Origin: Neoconidiobolus thromboides FSU 785
Lineage: Eukaryota; Entomophthoromycota; Entomophthoromycetes; Entomophthorales; Neoconidiobolaceae
Assembly (NCBI GenBank): GCA_025603075.1
Contig: MU626354.1
Location: 1-64,000, forward strand
Length of the DNA: 64,000 nt
Reading direction: 5' to 3'
Positions 44,018 to 56,837 of this stretch are shown piece by piece; position 1 is the stretch's first letter; every line of letters begins with the position of its first letter. The position numbers and the translations under genes are program-made. The notes beneath the pieces were generated by a model, which saw only the letters and a program-made list of their open reading frames with translations, did not search any database and had not been told where the DNA came from.

Positions 44018-45258
44018 TCAAACTTCCCATAATGAAATTTTACGATCATTAGAAGCAACAAATAAAGCTTCTTTATCTTCAAGGGTGGTACAAAGTAAAG
44101 AAGTGATTGTTCCTTGATGATAGTTTAGAGCCTTTATAAGCCTTAAACTTTTTTTACTGTATAATAAGACCTCCCCATCCGAATGAGCAGAAAATAAATA
44201 ATATTGATTAGAAATACAAATAGCTTGAAGTTTGTCTTTAGTTTTTATCTTTTTCAACGAAATATCTTCAATATTGATTCTTAAATTATCCTATTGATTG
44301 ATGAGTAAATCGCTAAAAATCAATAAAATTGAGTACCTCTTTATTTTCTGAATATTTTAAAATTACTCGTAATAAGCCACCTTCATAACTAGAACAATAA
44401 AGGGAAGTGTAATCATTGTCTATAACGATACAACTTATTGTGTTATCCCTTTCAAATGGAGTTAGTTTCCAAATTTCTTTACTATCAAGGGTATTCGTTA
44501 AACAATTAAAGGTAATAGCGCCATCAGAGTAGGCCAATATAAAATAAGTATTATTATCATAATTATACCAAAGGCTATGCACCACATCTAATAGAATTGA
44601 GCAAATAACAACAACTTATAATTAGTTTTACCTTCTTTTCTACCCGATTTTAACGTTTTTACCATTTCAAAACTAGACATTTGCTTTAAGTTTACGCTTA
44701 CAATTTGAGTCTCTGCATTTTGCGTAGGGCAAGAAAAGTAAGTATTTTCGTTGTTTAGGTTGGTATTATCTAAATTGATAAATACATAAAATTATAAATA
44801 GTATGAACTAATTACCTAACAAATAAACCTTACAAAAGTTATAAGAAGTAGTGGCTAGACTTTTTAAAAAGGTAGGCTTTTCAAAGTTCTTTTTTAATAA
44901 CTGTTCAAACTGTACTTCCCATTTCCAAAATGTAATACCTATTGCTCGATTGTAAACACAAAAATAGCCTCCTTTTATATCAATAATTTCTATTATACTA
45001 TTTAACTCAACCATTTTTTCGTCCTTATAGGGTAGCGAAATGGTAAAACATAAATGGTGAGTTTTCAAAGAATAAAAACTAATATCACCAGTACTATTAC
45101 TATAAATATAAAGATTAATAAGGAGTCTTGTTTATGTTATTTAGTTACCCAACTAATAGAAATGGCAACTGAGTTTGATTTCGACACAAAAAATGTACAA
45201 TTCTTAAAGCTGTGATGGTATGTGGTTGACCTCGATAAACAAAATAGGGTTTTAACAT
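44018..45258 (-). CDS. ASA1: WD40 protein, Asa1 / GNB1L-like (ASTRA complex), five exons
   Basis: Exons 45258-45149, 45099-44816, 44769-44632, 44587-44337 and 44290-44018 give 351 aa. Starts with PYFVYRGQPHTITALRI and LLVGNSTGDISFYSLKT, a first WD repeat like that of Asa1 and human GNB1L. Further degenerate repeats follow (HSLWYNYDNNTYFILAYSDG; SLYCSSYEGGLLRVI) and the chain ends FVASNDRKISLWEV. Asa1 is part of the ASTRA/TTT complexes that assist assembly of PIKK kinases. Repeats are weak, typical for this family. Its start codon is only 51 bp from that of the divergent gene at 45310. Confidence 0.78.
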
Positions 45259-45309
45259 TTTCAAATTTGAATTTTTAAACAAAAAACAAGTTTTTATCTT
45301 TCTGTAAAA

Positions 45310-45730
45310 ATGAGTTATCGAAATTTCAATCAAATACGTGCTTTTAGTATTAAAAGAACTTTATTTACAAATCCATTTAAACAGAACGATACTCTTTATT
45401 ACAAATTAAAGCCAATATTGTTATTGTTGTTTGTTGGAAGTGGTAGTTTAAATTTACATTGGAGCAAACAACAGTACTTAGAAACGGAAATAAGCAAGGA
45501 AACAAAGATAATGTTACTTAATGAAAGAATTTCAAATTTAAAGAACCAAATGAACATAGATGAAACTGAAATTAATACAGGTAATAAAGAAATAGTCCTA
45601 TTTTAATAAATGTTGATGTAAATATTCCTTTTTAGTTGAAAACAGAGAAAATGAGAGAAAAACGACCACTTTATTAAACGTATCTAAAGAAGAAAAATCA
45701 AAACTACCAAAGGGAGGCTATTTCTTATAA
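45310..45730 (+). CDS. Small protein with mitochondrial presequence and one membrane segment, two exons
   Basis: Exons 45310-45580 and 45636-45730, 121 aa. The first ~25 residues are basic and lack acids (MSYRNFNQIRAFSIKRTLF), a likely mitochondrial targeting sequence. A membrane helix follows (LKPILLLLFVGSGSLNLHW), then a charged coiled coil and a C-terminal SKLPKGGYFL. This layout resembles small inner-membrane assembly factors, but no family is assigned. The stop codon overlaps the convergent hydrolase gene: the two coding sequences share 45725-45730. Confidence 0.7.
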
Positions 45731-46594
45731 TTTGGTCTTATTATTAAGTAAATATTGATTGATGATAGAAACCAACTGATCGATTTCTCCTTGTTTATCA
45801 AAAAAATGACTTACACCTTCTAAAATAAATACTTGATGATTAATTTTAATCATTTCTTTAATTAAAATAGCGTCTTGATATTTGACCACTTTATCTTTCA
45901 TGCCGTGGATAGTAACCATCCCTTTAATATTAGGTTGGTTGTTTATATTATTATAAATATCTAGATTGAATTTATCACGCCATAAGAAATCATTATTACT
46001 AATAAAAATTTTTCTATTTTTTGGCCCTACTTTCCATACTACTTCTTTTCCTTTGCCAATCTTTTCTAATTGTTCAGGTTCAAACCTAGCCATGCTTTTT
46101 TCTCTCAAGTCTACTCTTCCAGATATATTTATTATATATGGAACGTTTAAATTGCAATCCAAGTTTGAAGCTAATAATAAAGCTATCGAGCCACCTTTCG
46201 AGTGCCCAATTATCACCTCGACGTTGAACCGGATACCTTGTTCTTTAGTCACAACCTGGATCCCGTTATTTTCAAAATTAAAGCCATTCTGTTTAAAATA
46301 ACTCAATACCTGAATAACGTCCTGAACCTGTTGTTCATAATCAGAATAAGTACTTTTACCACTACTTAAACCATTACCAGTAAAATCAAACGTAAACGTG
46401 TTGTAAGTTTTGTCTAACCCCTGTTCGATCCCATTCACTACAAAGCTTTCTTTGTGATTTAGTAGGCCATGTAAAATGATACATAGCTTGTTTTCAACTC
46501 CATTAGCCCCTGTAATTACTACTAATTTACCTACTAAGTGTCCCTCTCTTGAAGGTATTTTTAGTTCAAAATGGTGAGACATGCTTGATTTCAA
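45725..46594 (-). CDS. Alpha/beta hydrolase (serine hydrolase)
   Basis: 289 aa, no intron. Classical fold markers: oxyanion region ILHGLLNHKES, nucleophile elbow GHSKGGS (Ser132), acid in HGMKDKVV (Asp234) and catalytic His in GVSHFF (His263). FTFDFTGNGLSSG is the usual strand-4 motif. The nucleophile elbow with Lys (GHSKGG) resembles a group of fungal and plant esterases of uncertain substrate. No signal peptide or membrane helix, so likely cytosolic. Met1 or Met5 could start translation. Overlaps the 3' end of the convergent gene by 6 bp. Confidence 0.9.
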   Translation of the reverse strand: MKSSMSHHFELKIPSREGHLVGKLVVITGANGVENKLCIILHGLLNHKESFVVNGIEQGLDKTYNTFTFDFTGNGLSSGKSTYSDYEQQVQDVIQVLSYFKQNGFNFENNGIQVVTKEQGIRFNVEVIIGHSKGGSIALLLASNLDCNLNVPYIINISGRVDLREKSMARFEPEQLEKIGKGKEVVWKVGPKNRKIFISNNDFLWRDKFNLDIYNNINNQPNIKGMVTIHGMKDKVVKYQDAILIKEMIKINHQVFILEGVSHFFDKQGEIDQLVSIINQYLLNNKTKL

Positions 46595-46922
46595 TTAAAA
46601 TTTGTCTCTTATTTTCAATAAAATAGACATAAATTCTGAGATAATTTGTACTAAAATAATTATTCAATATTACATAACGTACCTATAAGCTAATAAAGTA
46701 AATAATAATCCAAGCAGTTTTAATAAATTAAAAACATTCAACATGGTAAATATACATGAAATAAATCTTCAGTTAATCACCAAATTTTTATTATAATTAA
46801 AATAAATGAACACAAAAAATACACGGAATATTGTTAAAATAAAATATTTGCTATCAAATACTAAATTGCACCTAAAAACGGTTACAAAAATAATTACAAA
46901 ATACTAACAAAACTGCTATTGT
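46595..46922. other. Short intergenic region
   Basis: 328 bp between two minus-strand genes; AT-rich, nothing recognised. Confidence 0.5.
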
Positions 46923-49900
46923 TTAAGTAAAGGAGGAGGATTTAGCTTGAGCAGGTAAAGAAACACGATTCCTTGAAGGGGAGGAAGACAGATCCTTATT
47001 ATATTCTGAAAGTAGAGGGATATTTTTATAAACAAACGCATCAAAATCTGGCTCGATATTCTTTTGATTATATGATGCCGAGATAGCTCTTGGTCTTCCT
47101 TTTTTAAGGCTGGCATGTTTAGGCTGTGGTGTAAAAAGTCCAGATTCTTTATCAGGCTTTATGACCTTGACTTGAACCTCTTCTTTCTGTTGGCTATGTC
47201 TTTTGTTTTCTTTACTTTCCCTGTCAGCCTCTCCACTCTCCATCATTATATCTACATCAAAACCATTTTCATCTTCTAATTTTTGTATATCTGGCCTTTC
47301 ATTCCTCATATCAAAATAACTTGTATCCAATAAGTCTTCTGGACACGGTTTGAAGGGGGCTTCTGATTCCCTAATGGTATCAAAGTCAAGTCCACTAAAG
47401 AAAGGATGTTCTTTGATCCTTTCTCCTTGCAACCTAGAATTAGGATCACTGTTCAGAAGACCTTTTATTAAATCTTCAGCTAAAGGGTCTTCGATTCCAT
47501 CTTCTGGCCATTGGATATTATGATCAAGTATATTTTTAAAAATAGCCTCTGGACTCCCATCCATAAAAGGTGGATAAGCACATAAAAACTCAAAGAGACA
47601 TACGCCAAGTGCCCACCAGTCTACAGGAGTATGATGGCCTATACCTAAAAGAAGTTCCGGTGCTAAATAATCTGGAGTACCTAAGACACCTGTTTCTATT
47701 GCATTACTAGAATTTGTAACTTCATCCGTTTTAGGAGAAGGTAAAGAAAAACCGAATGGAGAATTCATCCCACTGTGATTTCGTTTTGTTGATTCATCTT
47801 TACTAACTGTTTGACTCCTTTCATTTTCTTTGACTACAATTCTAGAAAGCCCAAAATCAGTTAATTTAAGGTGACCATCACCATTTAATAGTATATTATC
47901 CGGTTTGAGATCTCGATGAATTACTCCATTTTTATGGAGATAATTAAGTGCAAGCGCCGTTTCTGCCGTATAAAACCGAGCCATCTCTATCGTTAACCCT
48001 CCCATTCCTGTAATCAAAGAGCTTAGATCTCCACCAATGAGATATTCTTGAACGAGGTAGAGATAATTTTTAGAATGAAAAGCATAAAAAAGGTTGACTA
48101 CATATGGCATTTGGGCTAAGGACATAACTTTGCGTTCTGTCATTACTTCCCGTATCATATTTTTTCTTATCATATCATCTTTTCTTATGACTTTAATAGC
48201 AAATAAGTCTTGAGTAGCTTTTTTACGTGATAGGTATACTTTTCCAAAAGCGCCTCTAGAGATAGGTTTAATAATCTCAAAATCATTGATTTGAGGTATT
48301 TTCCCACGCTTACTACTATTGTTCGAATCACTTGACTTAGAACTGGTTGGCGAACTTTTATTTTTCCTAAGGCTGTTTTTTAACATTCCGGAAAGTAAAG
48401 ATATTAGCTTTTGTGACATTGGTGAATCTTCTGAGCTTGTAGAACTTGTGTTGCTATTCGAACGATAAAGCTTATTCATATGGCGCAATCTTGATTCCGA
48501 TACTTCTTTTGATCTACCACGACTAAAATAATTTGTAGTTGAAGTGGGAGAAGAAGGAATAGAAATAGAATCTTTATTTAAATGCCTTAATTTTTCTAAA
48601 TAATTATCCACAACGGACCTTAAAGAATTACTAACTTCTAATGTTTGCTTAGCGTAGTTCTTAACAAAGTTCAAATCTTTTGAAAAATACATAATTTCTT
48701 TTAGTTTCTTTTTGATCCAATTTTCTTCGTCGATTATATTTTCCATACAAAGTCCTAAAAGATCATTCGATTCCTTTTCTAATATTTTAATATGTTTTAT
48801 AAACTTTTTGACGATTGTTGCACCTTCTTGATTCAATTTTTTTTCGTTTAGTGCTTCACCCAGCTCACTTAAAATGACTCCATACTCATTATGAATTTCA
48901 TGAAACTTCATCTCATGTAGCTGTGTGATAGCACATTCCTCAGAGTGATGCTCAAAATCATGTTTATATACCGTCTCATCACAGATGCGACATACAATAG
49001 ATTCAGTATTATTGTCAGTTAGATCATTTTGTGATGTAGAAAAAGGCCAACCTTTAAATAAGCTAACATCTCCGGACTTTGTACGATTATGAAGTTGTAA
49101 TGAACTCTCTTTATCGCGTTTTTTACTTCGAATTGGAAGAGTAGAACTACCTTTTAGCTTACTTTTATCAATAATCGATTTAAACCCAAAATTGTCCATT
49201 AGGTTTCCAATACTATTTTTACGTTGCGGGGGATTCATAGTCTCGGTTTTTTTGATATTCATTTCTTTTTTGTCAGGCTTATTTAATTGAACTGAAAGTC
49301 GCCTTAAGAAGTTTGGTTTAGGTTTCGAGTTAACTGAAAATATCGAGGGTCTTCTTAAATTTTTTACTTTCTCTTCACTCTCAATGTAATTCGAAGAGTC
49401 GTATGATTTACTTGCCACCATCATATTTGAACTAATTGACTGTTTTACTTCATCTTTGAGTGGACTTATAGGTTCACTTACTATCCCAGAACACTCTTCA
49501 AACTGTAATTTTGGTAAATTTAATCCCGATTGAATAAATGAAGTCGAATGCCTTAAAGGGGATGGTGAAATAGGTTGGGATAACAAGTACTGATTTTCAT
49601 AGTGTTTTATTTCCATCTCTTTTTTATTATAATCGTTCTATAATTTTTAATAATTGAATTAAAAAACATAAAAATACATACTATATACTCGGACAACCTA
49701 CAGCATGGCGAAAACTCAAAAACTAACTTAGACAATAAGTCTTCAGCTTCTGCATTACCAACAGTCATTTTTCGTAACTTTTGTAACAGCAATCGGAACT
49801 CTTTCATAATATCTTGACAAACGGTACTGTTGACCATCATTTCAACTGTAGTTGTTAAAATCCTTTCTGCTAAAGTTTCTATTTTAAATAATGATATTGT

Positions 49901-51552
49901 ATCTAAAGATGCTAAATAAAGTTTTAGCTATTAACTTTTGAACTTTAATTGTATTACCCAAATATGAAGGAGGCCAGCTGTTTGAATGTAGCCTTAAAAA
50001 ATGAGCGTTTTTTGAATGGCCATCTCGAGTTGAAACCTTTTTTACTTTGGGCAGATTAATCGGTTTAGAACTACTAAGCAATTGTTTAATATTTAGCAAA
50101 AGATTAAGTTTTAATACTTACCTATAAGATGAAATAGGTTCAAAAATTTCATGTTGATTGCTTTCTTCAGATTCCTCGTGCTTGATATGCCAATCACTTA
50201 TAGTCTGTTTAATTCCTTTATCTGCTAAAACCTTTTCGATCCTAAGTTCCTCAATAAGTTGTTCTTTAAAGTGGCCAAGGCTTAAGGGATTTATTCCGGG
50301 GTCTAAAGAACTAACTTGTTCCCCAGACTCAAAGCCTGGAAACAATTGCAGATTAACTCCTTGATCAAACGGTACTTCGCTGGCAGAAAGATAAGAACTA
50401 TCTTTCAGCTCATTTTCCTCGATATCGACTGATTTTTTCCCTTGGTGATAAGATACTAGTGGGTTTGGTGTAGTAATCAATGAACCCGATCTTCCCAAGG
50501 TTACGGCAATCGAGTTACTTCTCTTTCTAATCATTGGAACCGATACACATAAATTCTTACAATCGTGATTTACAAGGGAATTTTTGTTGTCTTGGGCGAA
50601 TGGTAAATTATTCAATTGACTAGATGGACTGGTTTCTGGACTTGTATAAATAGTTGAGAAATAAGGAGTGTTTAAAGAATGAGGAGAGTGGAATAGAGAA
50701 TCATCAGTATTTGTTGAATCGATTGATGATGAGAGGTAGTAGTCGCTTTGCATTTTACTATCGTAGTCGCTTGCATTAGCTCTAGAGTTGTAAGAGCTAG
50801 GCGAGAGATCTCTTTGCGGCAGCATAGCCCCACGTTTTTTCGCTAGATTCGATAAGCTTTGTACAGCTAAGTTTGATAACCCATCATTACTTCTTCGTAA
50901 TCTGTTTATTCTATCATCAGAGCAACTAGATATCTTTTTATTATTGTTGGAGCCATCATTTGAAACTTCATATAATCCTTGAGTCTGATAGCTTTGGAAA
51001 GAATCCTCTTTGTTATCTGATCCTGTACTGTTTTCTGATAAAGACGGTAGGTCTTGTAAAGGAGATACCTTTAATGATGAGCTATTGGTGGAATTGGGTG
51101 TACGGAAACCACCATACATTGAATGAGATCTTTCAAGTTGGTAAGGCGAGGTAGTACAAGGGGATAGATTGGGAGACTCTAAGGCATCTCTAAATGAATT
51201 CTTTCTTCCTAGCTGAGATATTTTTTTGTCTGATCCTATGTTGTCTACTGAAGTTGATTTTAAAGTCGAAATGGTTAATGCATCTAAGGAAGACATCGTT
51301 CTTCTTTGAAACCAATTTCCTACATGCGCTAAAGGGTGTTTACTATCTAAAATAATATTAGTATAAGTTAAAGTTAAAGTATATTGAGATACCATTTGAT
51401 TTATTTGTGCTTTTTATTGGTAGTGGAGGCGTTGGTGGGGGTCTTTGAATATTCAAAGTACCAAATTGAGAAGGTGAATTTGAAGGTAAAGAACTTAAAT
51501 CTATGTCATCTTTTGAAGAATTCTGTCGAGAATTGATTGGTGCAGGCAGCAT
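46923..51552 (-). CDS. Rim15/Cek1-type AGC kinase (Greatwall relative), five exons
   Basis: Exons 51552-51393, 51346-50122, 50073-49958, 49911-49682 and 49637-46923 give 1481 aa. The first ~500 residues are Ser/Asn-rich and disordered. A conserved helical region (ERILTTTVEMMVNSTVCQDI, LSKLVFEFSPCCRLSEYI) follows, then a C2-H-C finger (CRICDETVYKHDFEHHSEEC, ~793-812), then the kinase from ~1030. Key residues: ISRGAFGKVYLSRK, AIKV Lys (~1059), VIHRDLKPDN Asp (~1153), DFG (~1171), GTPDYLAPE. In Rim15/MASTL proteins the DFG-APE interval carries an insertion; here it is short, ~60 residues. No response-regulator domain is seen at the C-terminus. The family phosphorylates endosulfine to inhibit PP2A-B55 in nutrient and cell-cycle control. 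Confidence 0.92.
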
Positions 51553-53293
51553 ATTTTAACAATACTACTATTGTCAAGTCAAAAAGGTGGATATTTATTA
51601 TTGAAATTGAGGAATGATTTTAATAAGTCAATATACAATCTAGTTTGATGTTATTTTAAATAAGAAAGATTTATTTTTTGTGTTAACCTTTAAATTTGAA
51701 ACTCTTTCCTGCATTCACTTAAATTTTCAATCTTTTTTGATATGCAGAAATAGCTAAATTTGTACGTGACTGTGTTATTATTGATAAATCCCTACTAATA
51801 TTTGAAATAAACATGTTTTAAAATAGATCGAATTTCATTGGCTAAAGTTGCTATGGCTATGTGTACTTTAATTATTTTTTTGGTTAATTTTAATAACAAC
51901 AAATATCAAAAATATCAACCTCAAATTATCAATTTTATATTCATAATTATAATCTCTATATGGTTATGTAATAAATCTTGTATATCTTATTGCTGTTAAA
52001 TTACATATAAATATTTTTTAAGTAAATTTAGATCATTAAATTTCATTTTTTTTATCTATATTTCTTTTGATTTCATCTTTTTGATTTTTTTTCCCATATA
52101 ATTTATAGGTGTGGGAATAAAAATGATTTAGGTGAAATCACTAATTTTAAAATATTTTATTGTCAAATCATTTCATTATGTGACTATTTTTAATTCTAAC
52201 CTTTATTGCTTAAATTATATTTAGGATTTAACTTATTGGTTTAACTAAGAATATGATTATAAAGAGTACTAATTTCTGATTCAATTTATTATTATTGACC
52301 CTTAAAATAACACGTTTTAATGTCTAAAAATATTCTATTTATTTAAAACATATAATCTATAGAATACAGTATATGTAATTAAAATTGATATTTGAGTTCT
52401 TCTAGTGCTATCTAATTCGAGCTTTTATTTATCAAGTCATTCAGTTAAATTTGTTAGAAACTATTTTGCTATTTTAATTATGCAACTTAAAACAAGTTTA
52501 AATTAACAAAACATATGATAGCTGCAGCTCTATTGCGACTTGGCTAGCACTAATTTTTAAAGTCAATTAGTAGTTTGTTGTTTTCCAATACCTAACGCAG
52601 ATTTTAAATTTAATAAAATTTTATCCTTGAATGAACAGTTAATTATGTTGCGATGGATCTGCGATAGGTGTATTTAGACATAGAATTCGATACTATTTGT
52701 CGTAAAAATAGTTTTAGATATAACTTTGTTTCTACCCAACTTTTATATACAATTTTTTAGCTACAAAAAGCACCATAAAGCTTTTGCTCTAAATCGCATG
52801 TTAAATGGTCTAATTCCTCCACAATTTGTAAACTTCTTATCTATATATGTTATAAAAGTCAATGTGAACTCATCGTTTCCATATTTTGGTTTTTTCAACT
52901 TGTCTTAAATAAGGACATGAATATTTTTAGATATGTCATGGATCTAATTTCTTATTTTATTATTATACTAAATACTAATATTTATGATCTTTTTATATTG
53001 ATGGTTATCTTATTATGAAACACACACAAATTTCCAAAATAAACACTATCTCCTATTTCTGAATTAAAGATTCATTTCATAACTCATTACACACAGCAAA
53101 TTTGAATTATTAACTTCAATTACAGACTACTTTATTCAATTTTCATACTCTTTTAAAGTCACAAAATAAAATAACATTTTAAAATGTTATTTTATATTTA
53201 TAATTTTAATTTGTAAAGTACTATAAAGTATACTATATTTTATAAACCTTGTTTTGAACTTATTTTAAATACAAAAGCTATTAAGATGGAATT

Positions 53294-53388
53294 TGGGAAT
53301 ATATTTCTTAAAGAATTCTACTAGCAACTTTTCCACTTAAATAGTGCTGTAAAAATGAAAAAAGTGATGAAACCAAAAAAACACTCCC
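53294..53388 (+). mobile_element. Miniature TIR element, copy 14 (eroded)
   Basis: Core AAGAATTCTACTAGCAACTTT and CACTTAAATAGTGCTGTAAAA recognisable, ends TGGGAATA and ACACTCCC; flanks AATT/ATAT do not match. Confidence 0.7.
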
Positions 53389-53870
53389 ATATAGTCCATT
53401 AAAATATACTATAAAATTATTTACACTATTTTTAATTTAACTCAATTTTAAATCTTTACTTTAAACATTTATTATAAGTATAGTTACAATCAGTTGTGAG
53501 ATTTTTGATAACAAATTAGCTGAGACTTATAATATAATACAGTTTAATCATATTTAAAATAAATTTATATTATTCTATAAACTATCGATTGGGTTACAAT
53601 CTTTACTATAACATTAATGTGTAAAAAAAACAGTAAATAACTTCTATATAATTTAAAGATAGAGCAAATATATAATACTAAAACAAAATAGTTTAAAGCC
53701 AAAAAAATAATAATACTTACATTATAGTTCTAGAGCACTGTTAAACAAATGAAATGTGTTTATGACATTTTGTTTAATTTTCTAATATAGAATTTAAAAA
53801 AATAGTGAGCAAATTATAAAAAAGCGAATAGTTTTGTTTACTTTCTAATACATTTTATAATTCTTTAGAA

Positions 53871-53971
53871 TGGAAGTGTTTTTTTTGGCTTCATTGCTTT
53901 TTCTATCTTTTAAGTGTTATTTGAGTGGAAAAATTGTTAGTAAAATTCTTAAACAAGAAAAATACATCTCT
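53871..53971 (-). mobile_element. Miniature TIR element, copy 15 (eroded ends)
   Basis: TGGAAGTGTTTTTTTTGGCT start, core TAAGTGTTATTTGAGTGG, end AATACATCTCT. Matching flanks are not visible. The open frame 53870-54076 is this element read through. Confidence 0.7.
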
Positions 53972-54287
53972 GAGTACAAATCCATATATCATTCGAAGTT
54001 TTTATTAAGCATATCAATAATAAGTTTACTTTTCATATTTGACTTATACTTACATGCTATAGAAAAAAAGCCATAAAAAGGAAATATCAATCTCAATATA
54101 AATAGAACCGTTTATTAATATTAAAATGAATTAATATAGTTTTGATGATACGATTTTATTTTAATAAACCCTTAATTAAAATAGATTATTCTAATTGACT
54201 GAAATAAAAGATTGAAAAAGCGAAGTACTAAGTTGCTAAATAGTGGGTAATTCTAAAGGAAATTAATAATCCAAATCCACTAAATGA

Positions 54288-55937
54288 ATGATTGGCTGGA
54301 AATTAAATTCGAAAATTTATTTAAAGGAGAACTGGGGAGAAAAAAATCAAAGATTTAGAATGATTGGAATTGGGGATATCAAAGAGATAAGACGATATGA
54401 GGATGAAGAAATAGAAGAGATGGTACAGTTAGTTGAGAAATATATTCCAAAGATGATTGATTTTATGCGTGAGGGGAAAGAAGGAGGTGGTAAAGTAGTA
54501 ATTAATGAAAGCAAAAAAGAGTTATATGAGATCTTAGATTTGAAGTTTGAAAATAGAAGAATAGGATCCAAAGAGTTAGAAACGGTTATAGAGAAATTAT
54601 TCAAGTATTCTATCAACCCATACAATGCCAAGTTTTGTGACAAATTATATTCCGGAAGTAACCCAATTGGCGTATTATCTGAATGGCTATTGACTTTTTT
54701 AAACGCTAATAGTCATGTGTACCATGTATCCCCAGTATTAACTCAAATAGAATTATTCACTTCAAGGGAGCTGGCTAAGTTGTATGGATTTAATGATAAG
54801 TTTTCGGGTGGCTTAACATTCCCTGGAGGTTCTACTTCTAATTTGATGGCTTTAGTAACCTGTCGTAACTTATGGTATCCTCATATTAAGTTTAATGGAT
54901 ATACAGAGAAAGATAAATTGTCTATTTTTACATCGGATAAATCTCATTACTCTATACAAAAATCAGCAATGAGTATAGGAATAGGATTAAATAGAGTATA
55001 TAAAGTGAAGACTAAAATAGAAGGCACTATGGATATTGAAGACTTGATAAATAAGATCGAATATTCTATTAGTTTAGGGGAAACACCTTTATTTTTAAAT
55101 ATTACTGCAGGTACTACAGTACAGGGATTTTTTGAAGACATAATAGAGTTGTGTAAAGTAGCAAAAAAATATCAATTATGGGCTCATTTAGACGCTAGCT
55201 GGGGAGGACCAGTTATATTTTCTGAGAAATATAAACACTTATTAAATGGTAGTGAAATGGTTGATTCTATTACTATGAATCCCCATAAATTATTGGGGGT
55301 CCCTTTGCAATGTTCCTTTTTATTACTTAAGGATAGAACTCAGTTTGTAAAGGCAAACTCTTTAGATGCGGATTATTTATTCCATAATTCGAGCCTTAAA
55401 GAAAATGATGATAATTTGGATTGGTTAGAACATCAATCAGATTTAGGACAGGGTACTATTGCTTGTGGGCGTAAACCAGATGCTTTTAAGATGTATTTAG
55501 CTTGGAAATACTACGGAAAGATCGAATTTGAAAATAGAGTTAATGTTGCGTTTGATAATATCTGTTATTTAAAACAAAAGATTTTAAACCATCCCAGGTT
55601 TCAATTAGCGTTTAATCCAAATTCTGTCAATTGCTGCTTTTGGTACATTCCATTATCTTATACCAAACAATTTGCTTATTTGAGTGAGGATAACCTAATC
55701 TCGAATGAAGTGGTCCCTAAAGCATACGGCATTGCTACCATTGATATTCATAAAAAATTGAGAGAAAATGGAGAGTTTATGATAGATTATAGTCCTTTAG
55801 ATATTAATACTGACAATGGCTTGATAACTTTACCTCCTTTCTTTAGAATGGTAAGCCATAATCCTAATCTTAACCCCAATCATATGGATCAACTAATTGA
55901 ACTAATATTATATTATGCAAGTGATTTAAAGTTATAA
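54288..55937 (+). CDS. Group II PLP-dependent decarboxylase (glutamate / sulfinoalanine decarboxylase-like)
   Basis: 549 aa, intronless. PLP-fold decarboxylase with HVYHVSPVLTQIE (143-155), SGGLTFPGGSTSNLMAL (173-189), cofactor-stacking His220 in SDKSHYS, Asp302 in HLDASWGG and the Schiff-base Lys334 in TMNPHKLLGVPLQCSF. NPHKLLGVPLQCS is characteristic of the animal-type GAD/CSAD/acidic-amino-acid group rather than of bacterial or yeast GadB-type enzymes. It would release CO2 from glutamate, cysteine sulfinate or aspartate; substrate cannot be read off. Met25 is an alternative start. No targeting signal, so presumably cytosolic. Confidence 0.92.
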   Translation: MIGWKLNSKIYLKENWGEKNQRFRMIGIGDIKEIRRYEDEEIEEMVQLVEKYIPKMIDFMREGKEGGGKVVINESKKELYEILDLKFENRRIGSKELETVIEKLFKYSINPYNAKFCDKLYSGSNPIGVLSEWLLTFLNANSHVYHVSPVLTQIELFTSRELAKLYGFNDKFSGGLTFPGGSTSNLMALVTCRNLWYPHIKFNGYTEKDKLSIFTSDKSHYSIQKSAMSIGIGLNRVYKVKTKIEGTMDIEDLINKIEYSISLGETPLFLNITAGTTVQGFFEDIIELCKVAKKYQLWAHLDASWGGPVIFSEKYKHLLNGSEMVDSITMNPHKLLGVPLQCSFLLLKDRTQFVKANSLDADYLFHNSSLKENDDNLDWLEHQSDLGQGTIACGRKPDAFKMYLAWKYYGKIEFENRVNVAFDNICYLKQKILNHPRFQLAFNPNSVNCCFWYIPLSYTKQFAYLSEDNLISNEVVPKAYGIATIDIHKKLRENGEFMIDYSPLDINTDNGLITLPPFFRMVSHNPNLNPNHMDQLIELILYYASDLKL

Positions 55938-56837
55938 AATAAAATAGTATATAAAGTTTAAATGTTATTTATTCAATTTTAATGAGATTCAAATTACACA
56001 CGGCATAGAAACCTAGAAATATATATTAATATCTTGTTTAGATGTGCTTTTTTAACAATTAATTGTAAAACTTCAGAATAAAATTAGCATCAATAAATCA
56101 AACTATTATGTTTTAGAAGAAGAATAGGATGACCTGCCCAAAAAGGACTTCAGTGCTTGACTCTATTAAATATCTCATCATATTCTGTTTAAACTTGAAA
56201 TTTATGGATTTACTTACATTACAAAATTAACAATATTGTGCATTGGTTATTGACGATTTGCTTTTATACTGTTATTTGGTCGAAAATTTCGAGTTGTAGG
56301 GTGCAAATTTTTTTAATTGGTTAATTTTGAAATTTTTCTTATTAATGGATTGGAAGTTATGGGAAGTTTAATTTATTAGTAGAGTATAATAATTTGATGT
56401 CTATTATGTGAATAATAAATAACACAAAATGAAAAATATATTGATTTTCAATACCAATTGGCTATTTTATTACTATATTGACTTAAGGTCTACTAGTTTA
56501 TAGGACCTTAGTTGTTCACCTATATGAAGTCTAGTTTATTAATAAAAGTAGTCAAAATGATTTTCATACTAATGTTTTAAAATAGTTTGCTAAAGCTATA
56601 AGTTTTAAAGAAAATTACTGAATAAAGATATTCAAAGTAGTATTTAAATAACTTATTATAACAGTTTGCTATATTTTTAAAGTAATATTCTTTATAAAAT
56701 ATTTTTTAAGCAATACTATAATAAATGATTTCAAAGGTTATTTTTTAGCTATTTGCTATTTGTGGCCATTTTAATAATGCAAAAAAATGAAATAATAAAG
56801 TTCTAAACCTAAAATCAAAGTTTTAAGATTTAACTTA
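55938..56837. other. AT-rich intergenic region
   Basis: 900 bp between two plus-strand genes; no gene, RNA or repeat recognised. Confidence 0.5.

Larger units (their letters stand above)
51553..54287. other. 2.7-kb AT-rich divergent intergenic region
   Basis: No gene recognised. The left end holds the kinase promoter, the right end the decarboxylase promoter. Two eroded miniature elements (53294-53388, 53871-53971) lie in the right half. Confidence 0.55.

Noticed and set aside
53870-54076. Open frame of 68 codons
   Set aside because: Its first half is an eroded miniature element (copy 15) and the rest is AT-rich sequence.
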